NCBI RefSeq assembly: GCF_023702635.1 | Contig: NZ_CP098455.1 | Span: 2,790,001 to 2,854,000 of the forward strand | Length of the DNA stretch: 64,000 nucleotides | Source of the DNA: Spongiibacter taiwanensis | Lineage (GTDB): Bacteria; Pseudomonadota; Gammaproteobacteria; Pseudomonadales; Spongiibacteraceae | Reading direction: 5' to 3' | Shown here: positions 31,178-38,726 of the stretch, in pieces | How positions within the stretch are numbered: position 1 is the stretch's first letter | Layout of the letters: each line of letters begins with the position of its first letter | Made by a program: the position numbers and the translations under genes | Notes under the pieces: generated by a model | What the model was told of the DNA's origin: nothing | The model's database searches: none | Seen by the model: the letters and a program-made list of their open reading frames with translations, nothing else

Positions 31178-32104
31178 GTGGGTCGCAAGCGCAAAGGCCG
31201 CGATATCAGCGGCATTCTGCTATTGGATAAACCCCCTGGCCGGACATCCAATTCGGCGATGGTGGTGTGTCGCGCTATTTATAACGCGGCCAAGGCGGGG
31301 CATACCGGCGCCCTGGATCCTCTCGCGACCGGGGTGTTGCCGGTCTGCTTTGGTGAGGCAACCAAGTTTTCTCAATATCTGCTCGATGCCGACAAGGCGT
31401 ATCGCAGTACCTTTGTGTTTGGTCAGCAGACCAATACCGCAGATGCAGATGGTGAGGTGATCGCCGAGGCGGATGCCTCCGATCTCACTGAAGCCCTCCT
31501 CAATGAGCGGATCGCAGACTTTCGCGGTGACATCGAGCAGGTTCCCCCCATGTACTCCGCGCTAAAAAAGGATGGTCGTCCGCTTTACGAGCTGGCCCGG
31601 AAGGGGATTGAGATTGAGCGCCAGGCGCGGCCAGTAACAATATATGAGTACGAGTTGGAGCACTTTGAACCGGGTGTTCAGGCCAAGGCGGTAGTCCGTG
31701 TGCGCTGCAGCAAGGGCACCTATATCCGGTCGCTGGCGGAGGATCTCGGCCAGCAACTGGGCGTCGGTGCTCATGTGGCGACCCTGCGTCGTATTGCGGC
31801 CGGACCCTTTACTGAACAAGGGGTGGTGTCGTTAGATGTCTTGCAGCAGTTGAGGGATGCGGAGGATTTCGCGGGTCTCGACACCCTGCTGATACCCGTC
31901 GAGCAGGCCCTTGGCCATCTGCCAGCCATTCATCTAGGCGATAGTGCGGCCCACTTTCTTCGTCAGGGGCAGGCGGTATTTCACCCAGGTGCCGGGCAGA
32001 GCGGGACCACGACGCTGTTTGATCATCAGGGGCGCTTTATGGGAATCGGAGAAATTTTGGACGATTTTCGGGTGAAACCTCGCCGCTTGATTGCAAATAT
32101 GTGA
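31178..32104 (+). CDS. truB: tRNA pseudouridine(55) synthase TruB
   Basis: Makes pseudouridine 55 in the tRNA T-loop. 308 aa from GTG 31178. Starts with a Lys/Arg-rich tail, then GILLLDKPPGRTSN; catalytic Asp47 is in GALDPLATGVLP; VRCSKGTYIRSLAEDLG and a C-terminal PUA-like region follow. Three bases separate it from rbfA. Confidence 0.97.
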   Translation: MGRKRKGRDISGILLLDKPPGRTSNSAMVVCRAIYNAAKAGHTGALDPLATGVLPVCFGEATKFSQYLLDADKAYRSTFVFGQQTNTADADGEVIAEADASDLTEALLNERIADFRGDIEQVPPMYSALKKDGRPLYELARKGIEIERQARPVTIYEYELEHFEPGVQAKAVVRVRCSKGTYIRSLAEDLGQQLGVGAHVATLRRIAAGPFTEQGVVSLDVLQQLRDAEDFAGLDTLLIPVEQALGHLPAIHLGDSAAHFLRQGQAVFHPGAGQSGTTTLFDHQGRFMGIGEILDDFRVKPRRLIANM

Positions 32105-32119
32105 TAATGCGCGGCCAAA

Positions 32120-32142
32120 TTTTCTCCCCCGTCGGGAGAAAA
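32120..32142 (+). promoter_or_regulatory. hairpin in the rpsO leader
   Basis: TTTTCTCCC (32120-32128), loop CCGTC, GGGAGAAAA (32134-32142): a perfect 9-bp stem in the 153-bp truB-rpsO gap, downstream of a possible -10 (GATAAT, 32103-32108). In E. coli S15 represses its own mRNA through a leader structure. Whether this hairpin takes part cannot be decided by eye. Confidence 0.45.
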
Positions 32143-32257
32143 ACCCTGGGTTACTCGGCTCCCTGCGGGGGATGCGATGTTGAGACCCCGAACCTGTCTG
32201 TGGATATGCGCGGTCAGGCTCGTTTAATTAGTGCATATCCCTAAAGAGGAAATAGTC

Positions 32258-32527
32258 ATGGCACTGTCTGCTGTTGAAAAAGCTGAAGTTGTTAAAGAGT
32301 ATCAAACTGCCGAGGGCGACACTGGTTCCCCCGAAGTTCAGGTTGCCCTGTTGACCGTCAATATCAACAAACTGCAAGGTCACTTTGAAGGCAACAAGAA
32401 AGATCACCACTCTCGTCGTGGTTTGATCCGCATGGTAAACCAGCGCCGTAAATTGCTGGATTACCTGAAGCGCAAGGATCAAGAGCGTTACACCAATCTG
32501 ATTAAGCGCCTCGGTCTACGTCGCTAA
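32258..32527 (+). CDS. rpsO: 30S ribosomal protein S15
   Basis: Primary 16S rRNA-binding protein of the small subunit platform. ATG 32258 ([16 protein letters not shown]) with AGAGGAA upstream gives 89 aa, the usual length; the frame extends upstream to 32231 without reason. Typical [12 protein letters not shown] and [21 protein letters not shown] are present. Confidence 0.98.
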   Translation: MALSAVEKAEVVKEYQTAEGDTGSPEVQVALLTVNINKLQGHFEGNKKDHHSRRGLIRMVNQRRKLLDYLKRKDQERYTNLIKRLGLRR

Positions 32528-32540
32528 AACAAGAATAAGT

Positions 32541-32563
32541 GAGGGGGTCCTGGCGGCCCCCTC
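32541..32563 (+). terminator. GC-rich hairpin between rpsO and pnp
   Basis: GAGGGGGTC (32541-32549), loop CTGGC, GGCCCCCTC (32555-32563). There is a poor T-run after it (ATACTTTT). In E. coli the corresponding intergenic hairpin is a partial terminator and RNase III site used in PNPase autoregulation; the same role is likely but inferred. Confidence 0.65.
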
Positions 32564-32600
32564 ATACTTTTAAAACCCCTATATTGGGAGGATAAACTCT

Positions 32601-34712
32601 GTGAATCCCGTTACTAAAACATTCCAGTGGGGCGGTCAGACCGTCACGTTGGAGACCGGCCGCGTTGCCCGTCAGGCCAGCGGCGCTGTATTGGTTACTA
32701 TCGACCAGACGCAAGTGTTGTGTACTGTGGTTGGTGCAAAGTCTGCGAGCCCTGGTCAGGACTTTTTCCCCTTGTCTGTGCACTACCAAGAGCGCAGCTA
32801 CGCGGTTGGCAAAATCCCCGGCGGTTTCTTTAAGCGCGAAGGTCGTCCCTCTGAGAAAGAGACCCTGACCTCTCGCTTGATCGATCGCCCCATTCGTCCA
32901 CTGTTCCCCAATGGCTTCAAAAATGAAGTCCAAGTGGTCTGTACCGTCATGTCTGCGGACAAGGACAACGATCCTGATATCGCCGCGCTGATTGGTACTT
33001 CTGCAGCCCTGGCCGTATCCGGTATCCCCTTTGCTGGCCCCATCGGTGCCGCTCGGGTTGGCTTCACCGCCGAAGAAGGCTATCTGCTCAACCCCAGCTA
33101 CAGCCAGTTGAAAACCAGCCTGCTGGACATGGTGGTTGCCGGCACAAAAGATGCCGTGCTGATGGTTGAGTCCGAAGCTCAACAGCTGACCGAAGACCAG
33201 ATGCTGGGTGCGGTTCTGTACGCGCACCAAGAGATGCAAACGGCCATTCAGGTCATCAACGAACTGGCCGCTGAAGCAGGTAAGCCCGTTTGGGATTGGC
33301 AGCCAGAGGCAGAAAATACTGCGCTGATGGGTGCAGTTGCCGAAGGCTTCAAAGCCGGTCTGGGCGATGCCTACCGCATCACTGACAAAATGGAGCGTTA
33401 CGCCGCAGTGGGCGAACTCAAAGCGCAGGCCGTCGAGCAGTTGGCCGGCGAAGGTAGCGAGTTCAGCGCTGACGACGTGAAAGCCGTATTCTCCAAGCTG
33501 GAGAAGCAGATTGTTCGCCAGCGCATCCTCAATGGCGAAGCGCGTATCGATGGCCGCGATAGCCGTACTGTACGCCCCATTGCTGTTGAAGTCGGCATGC
33601 TCAACAAAGCGCACGGCTCTGCGTTGTTCACTCGCGGTGAAACTCAGGCAATCGGTGTAGCAACCCTGGGCACCACCCGGGACGCCCAGTTGATCGATGC
33701 GCTGGAAGGCGAGCGTAAAGATGGCTTTATGCTGCACTACAACTTCCCTCCCTACTCTGTAGGTGAGTGTGGTCGCATGGGCGGCACTGGCCGTCGCGAA
33801 ATTGGTCACGGCCGTCTGGCCCGCCGCGGTCTGGCCGCTGTGCTGCCCACCGCAGAAGAGTTTCCGTACACCATTCGTGTCGTGTCTGAGATCACTGAGT
33901 CCAACGGTTCTAGCTCCATGGCCTCGGTCTGTGTTGGCAGCCTGTCGCTGATGGATGCCGGTGTGCCGCTGAAGGCGCCGGTGGCCGGTATTGCCATGGG
34001 TCTGGTTAAAGAAGGCGAGCGCTTCGCCGTACTGACTGACATCCTGGGTGATGAAGACCACCTGGGTGACATGGACTTCAAAGTGGCTGGTACAGCCGAC
34101 GGTATCACCGCCCTGCAGATGGATATCAAGATCGAAGGTATCACCCAGAAGATCATGGAAATCGCTTTGGAGCAGGCTCAGCAAGCGCGTTTGCATATCC
34201 TGGGTCAAATGAATCAGGTGCTGTCGGCCTCCCGTCAGGACGTTTCTGACAACGCCCCTAGTATGCACATGATGAAAGTCGACTCCGACAAGATTCGTGA
34301 CATCATCGGTAAAGGCGGCGCGACGATTCGTGCGATCTGCGAAGAGACGCAAGCTCAAATCGATATCGAAGACGACGGTTCAGTACGGGTGTACGGCGCT
34401 GATGCCGCTTCCCGTGATGCTGCGGTTAACCGGATTCTGGCGATCACCGCCGAGGCCGAAGTGGGTGAGACTTACACCGGTACGGTAGCCCGCATCGTCG
34501 ACTTTGGTGCCTTCGTCACTATTCTGCCCGGCAAAGACGGCCTGGTGCACATCTCCCAGATTTCTGACGAGCGCGTCGAGAACGTTAACGACTACCTCAA
34601 AGAAGGTCAGGAAGTGCAGGTTAAAGTGCTGGACGTTGACCAGCGCGGCCGCATTAAGCTGTCTATGAAGGAAGTGGTAAAAGAAGCTGCTGAAGAGCAA
34701 GTCGAAGAGTAA
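32601..34712 (+). CDS. pnp: polyribonucleotide nucleotidyltransferase (PNPase)
   Basis: 3'-5' phosphorolytic exoribonuclease of the degradosome. GTG 32601 with GGGAGG upstream; 703 aa. Two RNase PH domains (residues about 10-140 and 310-450; [25 protein letters not shown]), KH domain [17 protein letters not shown] near residue 560, and an S1 domain [24 protein letters not shown] near 625. Last gene of the operon, followed by a strong terminator. Confidence 0.99.
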   Translation: MNPVTKTFQWGGQTVTLETGRVARQASGAVLVTIDQTQVLCTVVGAKSASPGQDFFPLSVHYQERSYAVGKIPGGFFKREGRPSEKETLTSRLIDRPIRPLFPNGFKNEVQVVCTVMSADKDNDPDIAALIGTSAALAVSGIPFAGPIGAARVGFTAEEGYLLNPSYSQLKTSLLDMVVAGTKDAVLMVESEAQQLTEDQMLGAVLYAHQEMQTAIQVINELAAEAGKPVWDWQPEAENTALMGAVAEGFKAGLGDAYRITDKMERYAAVGELKAQAVEQLAGEGSEFSADDVKAVFSKLEKQIVRQRILNGEARIDGRDSRTVRPIAVEVGMLNKAHGSALFTRGETQAIGVATLGTTRDAQLIDALEGERKDGFMLHYNFPPYSVGECGRMGGTGRREIGHGRLARRGLAAVLPTAEEFPYTIRVVSEITESNGSSSMASVCVGSLSLMDAGVPLKAPVAGIAMGLVKEGERFAVLTDILGDEDHLGDMDFKVAGTADGITALQMDIKIEGITQKIMEIALEQAQQARLHILGQMNQVLSASRQDVSDNAPSMHMMKVDSDKIRDIIGKGGATIRAICEETQAQIDIEDDGSVRVYGADAASRDAAVNRILAITAEAEVGETYTGTVARIVDFGAFVTILPGKDGLVHISQISDERVENVNDYLKEGQEVQVKVLDVDQRGRIKLSMKEVVKEAAEEQVEE

Positions 34713-34740
34713 GATTGCTTCGCATCGCTTAGTAGCAAAT

Positions 34741-34768
34741 AAAAAACCCCGCTTCTGCGGGGTTTTTT
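34741..34768. terminator. bidirectional intrinsic terminator after pnp
   Basis: AAAAAACCCCGC (34741-34752), loop TTCT, GCGGGGTTTTTT (34757-34768). A/T runs on both sides make it functional on both strands, for pnp and the convergent DUF4105 gene. Confidence 0.93.
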
Positions 34769-34803
34769 ATACTTTGGAAATTTCTTGAGCCATAAAAGTT
34801 GTC

Positions 34804-36684
34804 TTACCAGTAATGACCGATTCCCATTTGGAAATAGTCTCCCTCTGACTTAACGTAACCCATTCGAAAATCTACCTGGCGTCCCAGTCGTACACGAAGC
34901 GTTACCTCTCCGACAGATTCTTCTTGGTACTGGTTGTCGAGCGCGTACCGAAAAGTTTGGTTGAGTCTCAAGCTAAGGGACTCGCTTAAGTGGGCAATGA
35001 GCTGTACTTTTGCACCAGATATTAGTGTTCCGGAACCTTGATAGTCTTCTCGCAATTTTCCTTCGAAAGTGAACGTGCTGTTCACGCTGCTTGACCAATT
35101 GTATCCCCGCCCCCATTCGCCAGAGGCCACACCCACAAGGCAGTCGTCGCAAACCGCATTTACTGACTCGAGTCCAGCGCGTAGCTCCCAAACGTCGGGC
35201 CGGTCACCGAAGTATCCAGTAGCGTTGTTGGCAACGTTACGTATCCTGATGGCATCAAAAGATCTGACTGTGATTTCATCCTCGACATAGCGTAATTTTA
35301 TTCCCGCCATGGTTAATGCTGAGTAAGGTGCATGGCCGGCCTCGCCATCGAGTTCGTCGTAGTAGCTTGGCCGAATCCAAAACTCTTTGGCGATCTTGTC
35401 CGACTGGTTGGAGCTTGAAGCAGAAATTTGAACGTAACTGGGTGATCTGGCTGCATCTGGAGGGGTAACTGTGCCTTCAAATTTACTCAGTGGTGCGGGT
35501 GGTAATTGATACCTTAGCAGCAGAGCTTTCCGATACAGCTCATTTGCATTGCCTGAGTCCCCGCCTGACTCTTTCCGAATAAACTGGTAGTAATTTATGA
35601 GTGCGTCTAAGACTGCATACTGGACTGGCTCGTTCGCCTTTGCGATTAAATTCTTTGTTTTTTCCGGGTGGGCAACCAGCTCGGCAAAAAGGGCTTTCTC
35701 ATGGCTGTTGAGCCCTCGGTAAATGCTGTAAAAGCGCGATTGCCGAGAAGGATGATAAATGCGTTGCGCCACGAGTTTATCTTCGCGAGCTACCTTTTGC
35801 AGTACAGACTGGGGGTAGGTCCATAGAGGTGTTTTAGGTAATGTGGTCGCAGGGGTGACCACCGATAGCAGCTCCGCCATGCGATAGGCGCAGTTTTGCT
35901 TGAAGAAATAGTATGTGAAGCGTTTATCTAAAAGCTCCCAGCCGTGAGCAACCAAAAGCTCTAAATCCTCTCTGGGCAAGTTCAGTTGGTACTCCCACAG
36001 GTCTCGGTTTTCCTCCTCACCATAATTATGATCGTGAAAATAGAACTGGATATGGGAGAAGCTGCCATCATAACCCCCAAAAATACCTTTAAAAATATAG
36101 GTGATAGGGTCGTCGCCCTCGATACCAATAGCGCCGTAGTTGAGGCTGGTATCAAGTAGTGAGCGTCCTTCTTCGACTTTTCCCGACTTGTTCAATTTCA
36201 GGAGTAAGTGGCCATAGTATGACGCTGGGTTACCAAGGAAGCCCGTCGCGAATACCAAGCTCACTGAGTCAATTTTGCCGTCCATCGCGTATTTCTGAAA
36301 ATCGTTGCAAAGCAGAAGTGCTTCTTCTCGGTGAATACCAAGCAATCGGCTCAACCACAAGTATCGGGCTGGGAAACGGCAAATGGGGTGATTACCTTCC
36401 GGTGTTATATCGCCATGAAACATTGCGTCGATAGTGGCGGATAATTCTGCAGTAGAGTCTGAGGCCCCGCTCTTAGATAGAAAGAATGATGGGCTGCTAA
36501 TTTGGCTGATTCCATCCCTAGAGACTGGTTGATAATGTAGCAGGCGTAGCCACTGGGGATGATTAGCCAGGCCTAGTTGATCTGCCTTTTCATGCAGATG
36601 TGCCAGGGGTTCTGCTGATGCGAAACCATTGAGTAGGAGTAAAACGCAGAGAACGCACTGCAACTTCGCGCGACGAAAACGCAT
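34804..36684 (-). CDS. DUF4105 (Lnb N-terminal-like) envelope protein
   Basis: Signal peptide with cleavage near GFASA-EP, so the protein is exported. Residues about 100-330 match the DUF4105 family: FPARYLWLSRLL, GHLLLKLN, DTSLNYGA, FKGIFGGYDGSF and the Cys-containing YYFFKQNCAYRMAELLS, which resembles an NlpC/P60-type active site. The C-terminal third (about 430-626) has alternating strands (VELRAGLES, VTLRVRLGRQVDFRMGY) and ends in an aromatic residue, suggesting an outer-membrane-associated beta region. Function unknown; lipoprotein or peptidoglycan processing has been suggested for relatives. More A/T-rich than its neighbours. Downstream of a DUF3015 gene, a pairing I recall from other gammaproteobacteria. 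Confidence 0.82.
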   Translation of the reverse strand: MRFRRAKLQCVLCVLLLLNGFASAEPLAHLHEKADQLGLANHPQWLRLLHYQPVSRDGISQISSPSFFLSKSGASDSTAELSATIDAMFHGDITPEGNHPICRFPARYLWLSRLLGIHREEALLLCNDFQKYAMDGKIDSVSLVFATGFLGNPASYYGHLLLKLNKSGKVEEGRSLLDTSLNYGAIGIEGDDPITYIFKGIFGGYDGSFSHIQFYFHDHNYGEEENRDLWEYQLNLPREDLELLVAHGWELLDKRFTYYFFKQNCAYRMAELLSVVTPATTLPKTPLWTYPQSVLQKVAREDKLVAQRIYHPSRQSRFYSIYRGLNSHEKALFAELVAHPEKTKNLIAKANEPVQYAVLDALINYYQFIRKESGGDSGNANELYRKALLLRYQLPPAPLSKFEGTVTPPDAARSPSYVQISASSSNQSDKIAKEFWIRPSYYDELDGEAGHAPYSALTMAGIKLRYVEDEITVRSFDAIRIRNVANNATGYFGDRPDVWELRAGLESVNAVCDDCLVGVASGEWGRGYNWSSSVNSTFTFEGKLREDYQGSGTLISGAKVQLIAHLSESLSLRLNQTFRYALDNQYQEESVGEVTLRVRLGRQVDFRMGYVKSEGDYFQMGIGHYW

Positions 36685-36710
36685 ATCGGCACTTTCTTGG
36701 TAACAGTGGG

Positions 36711-36739
36711 AAAAGCGGGCTGCAAAAGGACGCAGCCCG
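36711..36739 (-). terminator. terminator-like hairpin between DUF3015 and DUF4105
   Basis: On the minus strand CGGGCTGC, loop GTCCTTTT, GCAGCCCG (36716-36739), followed by CTTTT. A perfect 8-bp stem in the 67-bp gap; it could reduce DUF4105 expression relative to DUF3015. Confidence 0.55.
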
Positions 36740-36751
36740 GCGAGGGGTGCT

Positions 36752-37264
36752 TTACGCGGAGCAGCTGCCTTGAGCAGCTGTACTCAGTGACGAATAGTAG
36801 TCAGCAGATTTTTCAATAAGTGATTTTTGACTATAGGCTGGAGAAGCAATTTTTTCTGCTACGCTTGCGCGGAGTCGTGGAACAATGACGCTTTCATCAC
36901 CATTGCAACCGTAAAGCGAGAGGACTGTGGCGACGTGTTCACCTTGTCCTGCAGCGGTTTGCTCTGAAAGTTGGTCAAATGTTTCGAGAATAAATTGTGC
37001 AGTGGCAACAGTTTTCGCGTTGCAGGTCTCAGGGCTAGCCGTTGCAGAGGTTAGTGCGGTTGAGCCTAGGTCCCAGATCACGTTAGAGCTGATCGCCGCC
37101 CAATGGGTATTTGGGAATAATGCCGCGCCAATACCGCAGTCTACGTAAGGGTTTGGTCCAGATCCGGCTGCTTGCTCAGCTTCAGCGTTTACTGCTGTAG
37201 ATAGTGTCGCAAAAAAAGTCGCCGCGGCTGTTAAAGAGAGGAGTGCTTTCCCGAAGTTAACCAT
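36752..37264 (-). CDS. DUF3015 family periplasmic protein
   Basis: 170 aa with a signal peptide (VNFGKALLSLTAAATFFATLSTAVNA-EAE). The mature part has the family look: NPYVDCGIGAALFPNTHWAAISSNVIWDLGSTA with CGIG and an NV(I/T)WD-GSTA segment, plus two further cysteines (PETC, LYGCNGDE). Function unknown. The RBS AAGGAAAAG is good and TATTAT (minus strand of 37287-37292) is a possible -10. Transcribed toward DUF4105 and probably cotranscribed with it. Confidence 0.8.
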   Translation of the reverse strand: MVNFGKALLSLTAAATFFATLSTAVNAEAEQAAGSGPNPYVDCGIGAALFPNTHWAAISSNVIWDLGSTALTSATASPETCNAKTVATAQFILETFDQLSEQTAAGQGEHVATVLSLYGCNGDESVIVPRLRASVAEKIASPAYSQKSLIEKSADYYSSLSTAAQGSCSA

Positions 37265-37303
37265 TATTTCTTTTCCTTAAGAAGTGATAATATGGGAAAA
37301 ATA

Positions 37304-37343
37304 ACAGCAATATTAAGCTGAGTAAAGTCAGTTTTATTGCTGT
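37304..37343. promoter_or_regulatory. imperfect palindrome upstream of the DUF3015 gene
   Basis: ACAGCAATA (37304-37312) and TATTGCTGT (37335-37343) are exact inverted repeats; inside, CTGA and TCAG extend the symmetry. It overlaps the expected -35 region of the DUF3015 promoter, so it could be an operator. Alternatively it is only a hairpin. Confidence 0.4.
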
Positions 37344-37356
37344 GGGTAAGGTTGGT

Positions 37357-37446
37357 TCCTTGGCCTCCTTTTAAGCCTGCTTTATGCATTTCTGCGCCGT
37401 CTATTTAGAGACTAATAGGTTTAGTGGGACGGCTAAAGGCCAAGGA
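37357..37446. other. two-tier inverted repeat in the slyD/DUF3015 gap
   Basis: Outer arms TCCTTGGCC (37357-37365) and GGCCAAGGA (37438-37446) and inner arms GCCGTC (37396-37401) and GACGGC (37428-37433) would fold about 90 nt into a two-step stem. No reading frame is present. Beyond it, AGGGGAC/GTCCCCT (37504-37520) forms another hairpin just past the slyD stop, possibly its terminator. Candidate small RNA or 3' structure. Confidence 0.4.
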
Positions 37447-37539
37447 GAAATACTATCGTCAGGAATCTTTTAAAGGATTATTTTTAGGTAAGCGATTTAT
37501 GCAAGGGGACTAGGTCCCCTGCTTATTCGTAAGAGAACG

Positions 37540-38022
37540 TTAGTGCTGATGCCCACCCACGCCATGAGCATGACCATGCTGCACTTCCTCCGCGGTGGCC
37601 TGGCGAACATCGGCTATCTCGATGGAGAAGTGAAGCTGCTGTCCCGCCAGTGGGTGATTCATATCCACATCGACTGAGAACTTACCGACTTTGATGACGG
37701 TGGCGCTGCGCATACCCTTGTCGGTGTTGATGCGCACGGTCTGTCCGGGGCGCAGTTTACCTTCGTGTTTCAGGTATTTCGCTGGAACACGCTGGGCCAT
37801 GTCCTCTCGGCGTTCGCCGTAAGCTTCGGCTGGGGTAAGGTCGACCTCAAAGCTGTCTCCGGCTGAGCGGCCTTCCATGGCTTTTTCAAGGCCGGGAATA
37901 ATATTGTTCGCGCCATGGAGATAAAGGGTCGGATTTTCGCCCCGATTGTTCTCCAGCTCCTCGCCCTGGGCATTTTTCAGGCTGTAGTGAAAGGAAACAA
38001 CGGCGTTTTTTGATATTTGCAT
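37540..38022 (-). CDS. slyD: FKBP-type peptidyl-prolyl isomerase SlyD
   Basis: Prolyl isomerase/chaperone with a metal-binding tail. I start at MQISKNAVVSFHYSLK (AAGGA 6 nt upstream), giving 160 aa; the frame extends 20 codons further. The FKBP domain is split by an insert-in-flap domain as in SlyD (LHGANNIIPGLEKAMEGRSAGD; AYGERREDMAQRVP; FSVDVDMNHPLAGQQLHF). The C-terminus HGHAHGVGGHQH is His-rich, shorter than in E. coli SlyD, fitting Ni/Zn binding. Divergent from a small zinc-ribbon-like gene. Confidence 0.9.
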   Translation of the reverse strand: MQISKNAVVSFHYSLKNAQGEELENNRGENPTLYLHGANNIIPGLEKAMEGRSAGDSFEVDLTPAEAYGERREDMAQRVPAKYLKHEGKLRPGQTVRINTDKGMRSATVIKVGKFSVDVDMNHPLAGQQLHFSIEIADVRQATAEEVQHGHAHGVGGHQH

Positions 38023-38143
38023 AGGAATTCCTTGGAGCGGGCTATCGCGCGGGTGGTTCAGGCGGCGTATAGTAATGCGCATTCGTTCGTAGTGGTAGCT
38101 TCAAGGGACTTTTGCTAGGCGGTATCACGAATCGGAGAGTTGT

Positions 38144-38323
38144 ATGGGCGAAGTACTCCCGTTCTCCCGCAAAGGGGGCGGCAAGAAGGCGAATAGCCTC
38201 TGCCGTGAAGGGCATCATAAATGGAAAGTGGATACTGCTAAAAAGTTTGATGTGAAGCAGGGGAAGCTGGTGACGGTGTACCGCTGTGAACGCTGTGGCT
38301 TTATAAAAACCACAGCGCATTAA
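38144..38323 (+). CDS. small conserved-looking protein with a Cys/His motif (59 aa)
   Basis: ATG 38144 is preceded by GGAGAG 4 nt upstream. The 59-residue product is basic, starts MGEVLPFSRKGGGKKANSLC, and contains C20-x3-H24-H25 and C48-x2-C51 (YRCERCG), a likely zinc ribbon. The segment KFDVKQGKLVTVYRC resembles small hypothetical proteins I recall from Pseudomonas, but I cannot check this. It ends in GFIKTTAH. Function unknown; nucleic-acid or protein binding is plausible. Next to slyD, which could deliver metal (inference). Confidence 0.72.
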   Translation: MGEVLPFSRKGGGKKANSLCREGHHKWKVDTAKKFDVKQGKLVTVYRCERCGFIKTTAH

Positions 38324-38348
38324 AACCTGTTCAATTTTTGGGCCTGTG

Positions 38349-38603
38349 TCAGAAATTCAGCTCTTGGGTGATTTCTGCGCCGATTTTGTCCAGCCACTTC
38401 TTGGCCTCTTCTGGCCCTTCAACGGCTTTAACAACACAAGCCAGGCCGAGCAGATGCTCCAATAGCAATTTTCGCATGGAGAGTTTATGCTCCTGCGCCT
38501 GTTCCTGTAAAAACAGGAAGGCTTGGGCGCTAATATCGTCAATGATCATCTGTTCATTGTTGCTACGATATTCGTTTAGCGTCACCACGTTTGAGATTGC
38601 CAT
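38349..38603 (-). CDS. small hypothetical protein upstream of parC
   Basis: 84 aa, soluble, mostly helical: MAISNVVTLNEYRSNNEQM then LSMRKLLLEHLLGLACVVKAVEGPEEAKKWLDKIG. The RBS AAGAGGAG 7 nt before the ATG supports it as a real gene. I do not recognise a domain. It is divergent from parC, 123 bp away, and its 3' end faces the 59-aa gene. Confidence 0.7.
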   Translation of the reverse strand: MAISNVVTLNEYRSNNEQMIIDDISAQAFLFLQEQAQEHKLSMRKLLLEHLLGLACVVKAVEGPEEAKKWLDKIGAEITQELNF

Positions 38604-38726
38604 GTCGCGTCTCCTCTTAAAGGGTGAGTCCAGTATAGAAACGCTGTCCCGTGGCTGGCTCTTCGTAATTACCCTTAGCGTGGTAAGTGTTTAGTTGCAC
38701 GGATGAATAAGGACTGAATTGGCCCT

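Noticed and set aside
32562-34358. A 598-codon open frame on the minus strand across pnp
   Set aside because: Antisense shadow of the conserved pnp gene; the translated sequence has no protein-family features.
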